Positions 1 through 6,520 of a stretch of 6,520 nt of DNA are shown piece by piece. The notes under the pieces are model-generated. The model saw only the letters and a list, made by a program, of their open reading frames with translations, was not told where the DNA came from and did not search any database. This DNA comes from an uncultured Acidimicrobiia bacterium. Lineage in GTDB: Bacteria; Actinomycetota; Acidimicrobiia; IMCC26256; CALEDW01. The position numbers and the translations under genes were made by a program. The stretch lies in assembly GCA_937949585.1 (NCBI GenBank), contig CALEDW010000196.1:1-6520 (forward strand), given 5' to 3'. How positions within the stretch are numbered: the stretch's first letter is position 1; every line of letters starts with the position of its first letter.

Positions 1-297
1 TGCGCCCGCTGCCACACCCGGGGCTGGTCGTACTTCGACCCCACCAACGGCCGCCTGCCCCCGCCGTACCCACCCGGCAGCGGCGGGTTCGGACCGAGCC
101 TGCGCGACGGCTCCACCCTCGTGCAGTTCCCGGGGCGGGCCGGGCGGGAGCGGATGTACGAGTGGATCGCGGTCGGCGCCCCGGTGAACCGTCCCTACGG
201 CGTGCAAGGCGTCTCGTCGGGGGCGATGCCGCACTTCGGGCGGATCCTCACCAAGGCCCAGATCGACGCCATCATCGACTACGAGCGCAGGCTCTGA
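1..297 (+). CDS. C-type cytochrome, C-terminal part (5' end outside window)
   Basis: The frame is open from base 1 and ends at TGA 295-297, giving 98 residues; the gene start lies left of the window. The first five visible residues, CARCH, form a CxxCH motif, the covalent heme c attachment site with His as proximal ligand. A GAMPHFG segment at visible residues 74-80 supplies a plausible distal Met ligand (M76). The closing stretch, LTKAQIDAIIDYERRL, is the C-terminal helix typical of class I cytochrome c domains. Spacing from CxxCH to Met and on to the end fits one monoheme domain of about 100 residues. Such domains act outside the cytoplasmic membrane in electron transfer. Whether there is an N-terminal signal, a membrane anchor or a second heme cannot be seen. 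The next gene starts 17 nt downstream on the same strand, suggesting co-transcription. The cytochrome call is firm, the specific partner unknown. Confidence 0.88.
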   Translation, partial: CARCHTRGWSYFDPTNGRLPPPYPPGSGGFGPSLRDGSTLVQFPGRAGRERMYEWIAVGAPVNRPYGVQGVSSGAMPHFGRILTKAQIDAIIDYERRL

Positions 298-304
298 GCG
301 ACAC

Positions 305-309
305 GGGAG
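305..309 (+). promoter_or_regulatory. Ribosome binding site (GGGAG) for the three-helix membrane protein
   Basis: GGGAG lies 5 nt before GTG 315-317, whereas it overlaps the alternative GTG at 309-311 and sits 14 nt from the one at 324-326. It therefore favours 315 as the start codon of the downstream gene. Confidence 0.5.
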
Positions 310-314
310 TGACG

Positions 315-1166
315 GTGCAGGCAGTGGTCATCCTCGCCAGCGAGGCCGGCGGAGCAAAGTCCCTCTGGTACCCCACCATCCTCGGGATCATCGTGTTCCT
401 CGCCGGGATCGCGATGTTCGTGGGGACCGTGTACCTCCTGCTGGCCACGAACCTGGGGGCCCGGCTCGGGTTCCTCGTCACCGCGGCGGCACTGTCGGGG
501 TTCATGGTGCTCCTCTCGCTGCTCTGGCTCACGAACGCGTTCCCGCTCACCACCCTCAAGGGCCGGATCCCCCAGTGGGTGGCGCTCGAGAAGCTCGAGG
601 GCGGCGACGTGGCCCGCTCCGGCATCGGGGTGGTGCAACGGGTCGAGCAGGAGGGCCGCAAGGTCGACGCCGGCGAGGAGGCCAACCTGAAGGCCGCGCT
701 CGACGCCGTGCTGGTCACCGGCGGGGGCGGCGAGGGCGAGGCGGCGGGGGCCGAGGAGTTCGCCACCTTCGAATCGGCCTCCGATTTCCTGCTCACCGAG
801 GCCTTCGAGGTCGGCGGCGGGGGCCGAGTCTCGGTGACCACCCAGTCCGACTTCCCGTGGATCGCGGTCTCGTTCCACAAGCCGCGCTACGCGGTGACCT
901 TCGTCTGCCCGGTCGACAAGGCGGCCCAGGACGTGCCGTTCGGCGACCCCATCCCCGCCCCCACCTGTGACCGGGCCCAGCCCGTCGACGTGGTGGTCTT
1001 CGAACGCGACCTCGGCTCCCTGCGGGTCCCGCCGCTGGTGGTGCTCATCGCCTCGTCCATCCTCTTCGGGTTGAGCCTGCTCGCGCTGCACTGGCGGGAG
1101 CTCGAGGAGCGCGAGGTGCAGGAGCGCGCCGGGGCGGGTGGCCCGCCCGTGCCGGTGGCGCCGTGA
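315..1166 (+). CDS. Membrane protein of unknown function, three predicted helices with a large probably exoplasmic domain
   Basis: I do not recognise the family. From GTG 315 the product has 283 residues. Two hydrophobic helices are close together near the N-terminus (about 21-44 and 50-72) and a third lies near the C-terminus (about 238-257), followed by a charged Glu/Arg tail ending in a Pro-rich segment. Between helices 2 and 3 is a soluble region of about 165 residues: a charged, helix-prone part (about 87-135), a Gly/Glu-rich linker (about 136-148) and a part of mixed, strand-like character (about 149-235). The short loop between helices 1 and 2 and the C-terminal tail carry Arg, so an N-out/C-in topology with the large domain outside is plausible. 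Its only two Cys, C198 and C218, lie in that domain and could form a disulfide. Placement after a cytochrome c gene suggests a respiratory or envelope role, which is inference. The frame stays open upstream to 162, but that part overlaps the cytochrome gene and is Arg-rich shadow sequence, so I reject it. Confidence 0.75.
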   Translation: MQAVVILASEAGGAKSLWYPTILGIIVFLAGIAMFVGTVYLLLATNLGARLGFLVTAAALSGFMVLLSLLWLTNAFPLTTLKGRIPQWVALEKLEGGDVARSGIGVVQRVEQEGRKVDAGEEANLKAALDAVLVTGGGGEGEAAGAEEFATFESASDFLLTEAFEVGGGGRVSVTTQSDFPWIAVSFHKPRYAVTFVCPVDKAAQDVPFGDPIPAPTCDRAQPVDVVVFERDLGSLRVPPLVVLIASSILFGLSLLALHWRELEEREVQERAGAGGPPVPVAP

Positions 1167-1189
1167 GACCCGTCCGCCGTACGAACGAC

Positions 1190-1193
1190 GGAG
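1190..1193 (+). promoter_or_regulatory. Ribosome binding site (GGAG) for the small lipoprotein gene
   Basis: GGAG lies 8 nt before ATG 1202-1204. No comparable motif precedes the in-frame GTG at 1163, so this site decides the start in favour of 1202. Confidence 0.5.
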
Positions 1194-1201
1194 CCGAGCC
1201 G

Positions 1202-1435
1202 ATGACCCCGTACCGAGGACACCACAGGCCCCTGGAGCGTGCGTCGCTCGTCGCTGCGGTCACGGCCGCGGTGCTGGCCGGGTGCTCGACCCAGCTCGTG
1301 GACGCCTCCGGCGAACGCGGCGGCGGCGGCCTCGCGTTCGTGGTGATGGCGGTGTTCTTCTGGGCATTCTTCGGAGCGCTCTTCTACATGGACCGGGTCC
1401 GCAGCCGTCGCGAGCGCGACGCGGATCGCGGCTAG
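1202..1435 (+). CDS. Small predicted lipoprotein with one transmembrane helix, unknown function
   Basis: The gene encodes 77 residues from ATG 1202, with the stop TAG at 1433-1435. The N-terminus looks like a lipoprotein signal peptide: basic residues R5, R9 and R13, a hydrophobic core at about 16-25 and a lipobox LAGC at 25-28 with C28 as the presumed lipidated residue. After only about 15 polar, Gly-rich residues comes a strongly hydrophobic Phe-rich segment (about 44-62), then a basic tail RVRSRRERDADR. The mature chain would be lipid-anchored outside, cross the membrane once and end in the cytoplasm. I cannot assign a family. Small single-helix proteins near cytochrome genes are often accessory subunits of respiratory complexes, but nothing here proves that. 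A longer version from GTG 1163 would overlap the previous stop as GTGA and add 13 residues before the signal, but it lacks a clear ribosome binding site. An alternative view is an ordinary two-helix membrane protein with a chance lipobox. Confidence 0.7.
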   Translation: MTPYRGHHRPLERASLVAAVTAAVLAGCSTQLVDASGERGGGGLAFVVMAVFFWAFFGALFYMDRVRSRRERDADRG

Positions 1436-1441
1436 CGCCGC
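1428..1441. terminator. Short GC hairpin at the convergent gene ends (weak candidate terminator)
   Basis: GCGGC (1428-1432) and GCCGC (1437-1441) are inverted repeats around the tetraloop TAGC, which includes the stop codon of the small lipoprotein gene. The hairpin lies between the converging gene ends and could serve either direction. The stem is only 5 bp and no T-run follows on either strand, so it is not a canonical intrinsic terminator. In DNA this GC-rich such a stem can arise by chance. Confidence 0.2.
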
Positions 1442-1451
1442 CGCCGGTCCG

Positions 1452-2741
1452 TCAGACCAGCGTCGAGGCCACCTCGGCGGCGGCGTCGACGATGCGGCGC
1501 ACGTGCTCGTCGGTGTGGGCGAGACCGAGGAACCACGCCTCGTAGCCGCTGGGCGGCAGGAACACCCCCCGGGCCAGCATCCCGGTGAAGAACCGGGCGT
1601 AGCGGCGGTGGTCGGCCCGGCGCGCACCGGCGTGGTCGACCACGTCCTCGGCGGTGAAGAACACCCCGGCCAGGGTGTGGACCCGGGGAAGGCGCACCGG
1701 CACCCCGGCTGAGGCGAACGCCGCGTCGAGCCCCTCGGTGAGCCGGGCGACGCGATCGGCGAGACGGGAGTAGTCGTCGTCGGTCACGGCCTCCAGCACC
1801 GCCAGCCCCGCCGCGGTGGCCACCGGGTTCCCGGACAGGGTCCCGGCCTGGTAGACGGGCCCGGTCGGGGCCAGCTGCTCCATGAGCTCCCGGGGACCGC
1901 CGAGCGCCGCGAGCGGCAACCCGCCGCCGACCACCTTGCCGAGCAGGGTGAGGTCGGCCCGGAGCCCGTAGTGGCCCTGGGCACCACCGGGACCGAGGCG
2001 GAACCCGGTGATCACCTCGTCGGCCACCATGAGCGCACCGGTGCGGTCGCACACGGCCCGGATGTGCTGGAGGAACCCGGGTCGGGGCGGGACGAGGCCC
2101 ATGTTCGCCGCCACCGGCTCCACCAGCACCGCGGCGAGGTCGTCGCCGTGGCGATCGACGGCGGCGTCGAGCGCGTCGGGATCGTTGTAGGGCACCACCA
2201 CGGTGTCGGCGGTCGCCCCCGGCGTGACGCCCGCGGTGCCGGGCAGGCCCAGGGTGGCGACGCCGCTGCCGGCCTCCGCGAGGAGCGCGTCGACGTGACC
2301 GTGGTAGCAGCCGGCGAACTTCACCACCCGACGGCGGCCGGTGACGCCCCGGGCCAGGCGCAGCGCCGTCATGGCCGCTTCGGTACCCGACGACGTGAAG
2401 CGCACCTGCTCGAGCCCGGGCATCCGTTCCAGGATCGCCTCCGCCAGGCGGACCTCCCCGGTGCCGAGCGCCCCGTACGACGTGCCCCGGGCGGCGGCGT
2501 CGGCCACCGCCTCGGCGACCCTGGGGTCGGCATGGCCGAGCAGACAGGCGCCCCACGACTGCACCAGGTCGACGTAGCGGCGCCCGTCGACGTCGACGAG
2601 CTCACCGCCGGCGGCCGCGCCGACCACGAACGGCGTCCCGCCGACGCTGCCGAACGCCCGCACCGGTGAGGACACCCCGCCGGGCAGCACCCGGAGGGCC
2701 CGCGCCCACCACTCGGCGTTGGCGGACCGGGTGGAGCTCAC
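1452..2741 (-). CDS. hemL: Glutamate-1-semialdehyde 2,1-aminomutase
   Basis: This PLP enzyme converts glutamate-1-semialdehyde to 5-aminolevulinate, the second committed step of the C5 pathway, in the cytoplasm. The 429-residue product has the usual family length and is a class III (fold type I) aminotransferase homologue. Visible signatures: the N-terminal PGGVSSPVRAF (20-30), the phosphate-binding SSGTEAAM (117-124), YHGHVD (146-151) with the Tyr that stacks near PLP, DEVITGFR (241-248) with D241 facing the pyridine nitrogen, and LLGKVVGGGLP (266-276) with K269 as the Schiff-base lysine. LSGNP (302-306) is also conserved. The start is GTG 2741-2739, whose bases overlap the hemB stop as GTGA (4 nt). 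No strong Shine-Dalgarno is seen, only a G-rich run inside hemB, so coupling to hemB translation is likely. A much longer open frame upstream is an antisense-like shadow over hemB. It is the last gene of the operon and converges with the small lipoprotein gene. Confidence 0.97.
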   Translation of the reverse strand: MSSTRSANAEWWARALRVLPGGVSSPVRAFGSVGGTPFVVGAAAGGELVDVDGRRYVDLVQSWGACLLGHADPRVAEAVADAAARGTSYGALGTGEVRLAEAILERMPGLEQVRFTSSGTEAAMTALRLARGVTGRRRVVKFAGCYHGHVDALLAEAGSGVATLGLPGTAGVTPGATADTVVVPYNDPDALDAAVDRHGDDLAAVLVEPVAANMGLVPPRPGFLQHIRAVCDRTGALMVADEVITGFRLGPGGAQGHYGLRADLTLLGKVVGGGLPLAALGGPRELMEQLAPTGPVYQAGTLSGNPVATAAGLAVLEAVTDDDYSRLADRVARLTEGLDAAFASAGVPVRLPRVHTLAGVFFTAEDVVDHAGARRADHRRYARFFTGMLARGVFLPPSGYEAWFLGLAHTDEHVRRIVDAAAEVASTLV

Positions 2742-3724
2742 CCCCGCCCCGCCAGCCGCTCGGCGACCGTACGGGCGAAGTAGGTGAGGATGAAGTCGGC
2801 CCCGGCCCGGCGGATCCCCAGCAGCGTCTCGAACGCCACCGCGTCGGCGTCGAGCCAGCCGGCGGCCGCCGCCGCCTGCACCATCGCGTACTCGCCGCTC
2901 ACCTGGTAGGCCCCCAGCGGTGCGTCGCAACAGGCCCTGACGTCGGCGATCACGTCGAGGTAGGGGCCGGCCGGCTTCACCATCACCATGTCGGCACCTT
3001 CGGCGAGGTCGGCGAGCACCTCGCGGCGGGCCTCGCGCCGGTTGGCCGGGTCCATCTGGTAGCCCCGACGGTCGCCGAACGCCGGGGCGCACTCGGCCGC
3101 GTCGCGGAACGGACCGTAGAGCGCGGAGGCGTACTTGGCGGCGTAGGCGAGGATCGCCACCTCACGGTGCCCGGCGGCGTCGAGCGCGTCGCGGATCGCC
3201 TGGACCTGGCCGTCCATCATCCCGCTCGGGGCGACCACCGCGGCACCGGCGTCGGCCTGGGCGACCGCGACCGCGGCGTACCGCTCGAGCGTAGCGTCGT
3301 TGTCGACGCGACCGTCGGCGGTGAGCACCCCGCAGTGGCCGTGGTCGGTGTACTCGTCGAGGCAGGTGTCGGCGATCAGCAGCACCTCGTCGCCGACTGC
3401 GTCGCGCGACGCCCGCAGCGCCTGCTGCACGACCCCGTCGGGCGCGTCGGCGCCGCGCCCCAGCGGATCCTTGCGGACCGGCACCCCGAAGAGGATGACG
3501 GCCGGGACCCCGAGCGCCGCCAGCGCCTTCACCTCGTCGACGAGGCTGGCGGTGGTGTGTTGCACCACCCCGGGCAGCGACGGAACCGCGTCGGGCTCCG
3601 ACAGGCCTTCCTTCACGAACAGCGGCGCGACGAGGTCGGTGACCCCCAGGGTGGTCTCGGCGACCAGGCTCCGCACGGTCGCACCGGCACGCAGGCGGCG
3701 AGGGCGGGCCCGGGGGAATCCCAT
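2738..3724 (-). CDS. hemB: 5-Aminolevulinate dehydratase (porphobilinogen synthase)
   Basis: HemB condenses two 5-aminolevulinate molecules to porphobilinogen in the cytoplasm and belongs to a family of octameric TIM-barrel enzymes. The 328 residues match family length. The two active-site lysines are visible: K197 in YAAKYAS and K250 in VMVKPAGPYLD, the Schiff-base lysine. The metal-binding loop (119-131) reads DTCLDEYTDHGHC: C121, D123 and C131 sit where zinc enzymes have Cys-x-Cys-x7-Cys, so the middle ligand is Asp. NRREAR (228-233) with E231 matches the region that binds an allosteric Mg in many bacterial HemB proteins. The N-terminal PRARPRRLR and the LVAPLFVKEG segment (31-40) align with the usual start, supporting ATG 3724. 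That start lies 9 nt after the cobA-hemD stop and has only a weak ribosome binding site (GTGAG, 3 nt away). Its stop overlaps the hemL start. Confidence 0.97.
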   Translation of the reverse strand: MGFPRARPRRLRAGATVRSLVAETTLGVTDLVAPLFVKEGLSEPDAVPSLPGVVQHTTASLVDEVKALAALGVPAVILFGVPVRKDPLGRGADAPDGVVQQALRASRDAVGDEVLLIADTCLDEYTDHGHCGVLTADGRVDNDATLERYAAVAVAQADAGAAVVAPSGMMDGQVQAIRDALDAAGHREVAILAYAAKYASALYGPFRDAAECAPAFGDRRGYQMDPANRREARREVLADLAEGADMVMVKPAGPYLDVIADVRACCDAPLGAYQVSGEYAMVQAAAAAGWLDADAVAFETLLGIRRAGADFILTYFARTVAERLAGRG

Positions 3725-3733
3725 GGGCTCACG

Positions 3734-5220
<1,487 letters not shown>

Positions 5221-5224
<4 letters not shown>

Positions 5225-6093
5225 CGCCGGTCCTCGAGCAGCTCCCGGGCCCCGCACGACCACAACGCCTCGGCGACGGCCCGCCCGAGGTCGACCGGGT
5301 CGTCGCCCCGCTCGGTGACGCGCAGCACGATGCGCCCGTCGCCGCTGGCCAGCATCCCGGTGAGGGACCCGTCGGCGGCCAGCGCACCGCAGGGCAAGGT
5401 GCAGCCCCCACCGATGGCGTCCAGGAACGCCCGTTCGGCGGTGAGGGCGGCGGCGGCCTGCGGATCGTCCAGCGCCGCCAGCTCCTCCCGGGCGGCCCGG
5501 TCGTCGGACCGGCACTCCAGCGCGATGGTCCCCTGGCCGACCTGGGGGAGCATGACCTCGGGGGCCAGGCGCTCCGCCGCCCGTTCGGCGAACCCGAGCC
5601 GGTCGAGGGCGGCGGCGGCGACCACCACGGCGTCGAGGTCGGCGGTGCGGGCCAGTCGGGTCCCGATGTTGCCCCGCAGCTCGGCGAAGGTGAGATCGGG
5701 GCGGGCCGCGGCGAGCTGGGCCCGGCGCCGGGCCGAGCCGGTTCCCACCCGGGCGCCGGTCGGCAAGGCCTCGAGGGTCCCCCCCACGAGCGCGTCGCGG
5801 GGATCGGCCCGCTCGGGGACCGCCGCCAGCACCAGACCGTCGACCGGACGGGGCGGCAAGTCCTTGGCGGAGTGCACCGCCACGTCGGCGTCGCCGGCCA
5901 ACACCGCCTCCTGCACCTCCTTCACGAACACACCGGTGCCGCCCAGGGTCCGGATCGGCGCATCGGGGTGGCGGTCCCCGGAGGTGGTGACCACCTTGAG
6001 CTCGGCGTCGGAGCCGAGGCGTGCCCGTACCCGCTCGGCCTGGGCCAGGGCGAGCGGACTCGACCGGGTGGCGATGCGCCAGCGCCGGCTCAC
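5221..6093 (-). CDS. hemC: Hydroxymethylbilane synthase (porphobilinogen deaminase)
   Basis: HemC polymerises four porphobilinogens into linear hydroxymethylbilane on a covalent dipyrromethane cofactor, in the cytoplasm. The 290-residue product has a slightly short but normal length. Visible features: the N-terminal RIATRSSPLALAQA (6-19), TLGGTGVFVKEV (49-60), HSAKDLP (74-80) with D78 equivalent to the catalytic Asp, GTGSARRRAQL (117-127) with cofactor-contacting Args, LRGNIGTRL (139-147), MLPQVGQGTIALE (181-193) and GGGC (228-231) with C231 as cofactor attachment Cys. A second Cys, C235, follows in the same loop. T53 stands where E. coli-type enzymes have Lys in GGKGLF. The start is GTG 6093-6091, 16 nt after the hemA stop. 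No alternative in-frame start is nearby. GAGGAG overlaps the hemA stop 12 nt upstream, a rather long spacing. The last 4 nt overlap the cobA-hemD start. Confidence 0.96.
5231..5235 (-). promoter_or_regulatory. Ribosome binding site (GAGGA) for cobA-hemD inside the hemC end
   Basis: On the minus strand GAGGA sits 6 nt before GTG 5224, within the last codons of hemC. It supports that GTG as the start of the fusion protein rather than the open frame that extends further into hemC. Confidence 0.6.
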
Positions 6094-6105
6094 CGCCGAC
6101 GACGG

Positions 6106-6111
6106 CTCCTC
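6106..6111 (-). promoter_or_regulatory. Ribosome binding site (GAGGAG) for hemC, overlapping the hemA stop codon
   Basis: The minus strand reads TGAGGAG at 6112-6106, so the hemA TGA shares bases with this Shine-Dalgarno-like motif. The motif is 12 nt from GTG 6093, longer than ideal, but no better site or alternative start is present. The overlap fits re-initiation by ribosomes finishing hemA. Confidence 0.5.
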
Positions 6112-6520
6112 ACGTGCCGTCGTCCGGGAGCCGCAGGTCGAAGAGGGAGGCGAGGGCGTCGCCGAGCGCCTCCCCTTCCCGGCTCCCGGCCGCCTCCCGC
6201 AGCCGCACCGTCGGGGTGTGCAGCAGCTTGTTCACGATCGCCCTGGTCAGCGCGTCGAGCGCCTCCCGGTCGCCGTCCCGACCCACCGTCCGGGCGCAGA
6301 AGCGGTCGACCTCGGCGGCCCGGATCGCCTCGGCCCGCTCCCGCAGCTCCCGCACCAGCGGGGTGACCCCGTGGGCGGTGCGCTCCTGCCGGTATCGCTC
6401 CAGCTCGGCGGCCAGGACCTCCTGGGCCCGGACCGCCTCGCGCCGGCGCTCGTCGAGGGTCTGCTCGGTGAACGCCTCGAGATCGTCCATGTCGAGCACG
6501 GTCACGCCGGGCACCTCGGC
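6110..6520 (-). CDS. hemA: Glutamyl-tRNA reductase, C-terminal part (5' end outside window)
   Basis: HemA reduces glutamyl-tRNA(Glu) to glutamate-1-semialdehyde with NADPH, the first committed step of the C5 pathway. Only the last 136 residues are present, ending at TGA 6112-6110; the catalytic and most of the NADPH-binding domain lie beyond the right edge. The visible part starts with the end of the nucleotide-binding domain and the DMDDLEAF segment (visible 10-17), the family's (Y)DIDDL motif that begins the long spinal/dimerisation helix region. A charged helical stretch follows (about 15-75). The conserved LTRAIVNKLLHTPTVRLREA (91-110) is the signature of the C-terminal dimerisation domain. 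The first gene of the operon inside the window, it is followed after 16 nt by hemC. Its partner HemL is encoded at the far end of the same operon. The operon promoter must lie outside the window. Confidence 0.95.
   Translation of the reverse strand, partial: AEVPGVTVLDMDDLEAFTEQTLDERRREAVRAQEVLAAELERYRQERTAHGVTPLVRELRERAEAIRAAEVDRFCARTVGRDGDREALDALTRAIVNKLLHTPTVRLREAAGSREGEALGDALASLFDLRLPDDGT

Noticed and set aside
162..314. N-terminal extension of the three-helix membrane protein from ATG 162
   Set aside because: It overlaps the conserved end of the cytochrome c domain and is Arg-rich; GTG 315 has a ribosome binding site at proper spacing.
1163..1201. Earlier GTG start for the small lipoprotein gene, overlapping the previous stop as GTGA
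   Set aside because: Possible, as similar overlaps occur in the window, but it lacks a clear ribosome binding site while ATG 1202 has GGAG 8 nt upstream and yields a normal lipoprotein signal length.
1432..2556. 374-codon minus-strand frame overlapping hemL
   Set aside because: Arg/Gly-rich translation in another frame of hemL, whose true frame carries all PLP-enzyme motifs.
2742..3092. N-terminal extension of HemL by 117 codons
   Set aside because: The added sequence is an Arg-rich out-of-frame reading of hemB; HemL homology begins right after GTG 2741 and gives the normal family length.

Overview
The window is very GC-rich bacterial DNA with strongly GC-biased third codon positions and frequent GTG starts. 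Its left part carries membrane or respiratory-type genes on the + strand, and the rest is a tetrapyrrole (heme/siroheme/corrinoid) biosynthesis operon on the - strand. The order hemA-hemC-[cobA-hemD fusion]-hemB-hemL, with uroporphyrinogen III methyltransferase and synthase fused in one chain, is the arrangement familiar from Actinobacteria such as mycobacteria and streptomycetes. A high-GC actinobacterium, possibly of the Acidimicrobiia, is the best guess. The class-level guess is inference from composition and gene order only.

Left region (1-1435, + strand): the 3' end of a c-type cytochrome gene, with the CxxCH heme motif at the very window edge. It is followed 17 nt later by a gene for an unrecognised three-helix membrane protein of about 283 residues. 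A 77-residue gene for a predicted lipoprotein with one transmembrane helix comes next. The three are co-directional and closely spaced, so they are probably one transcription unit of envelope/electron-transport character.

Right region (1452-6520, - strand, read right to left): the 3' end of hemA (glutamyl-tRNA reductase), hemC (hydroxymethylbilane synthase), a cobA-hemD fusion, hemB (5-aminolevulinate dehydratase) and hemL (glutamate-1-semialdehyde aminomutase). HemA and HemL make 5-aminolevulinate from glutamyl-tRNA (the C5 route). HemB makes porphobilinogen, HemC makes hydroxymethylbilane and the HemD half makes uroporphyrinogen III. The CobA half diverts part of that product to precorrin-2 for siroheme or cobalamin. 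Spacing is extremely tight: 16 nt, a 4-nt overlap, 9 nt and a 4-nt overlap. This indicates one polycistronic message with translational coupling. Its promoter lies beyond the right edge.

The two groups converge, with only 16 nt between the stop codons at 1435 and 1452. Coding density is essentially complete. I see no RNA gene, mobile element, CRISPR array or obvious sign of horizontal transfer. No undescribed multi-gene system is evident. The least explained parts are the two small membrane/envelope proteins after the cytochrome gene, plus a few residue-level departures in HemB and HemC.
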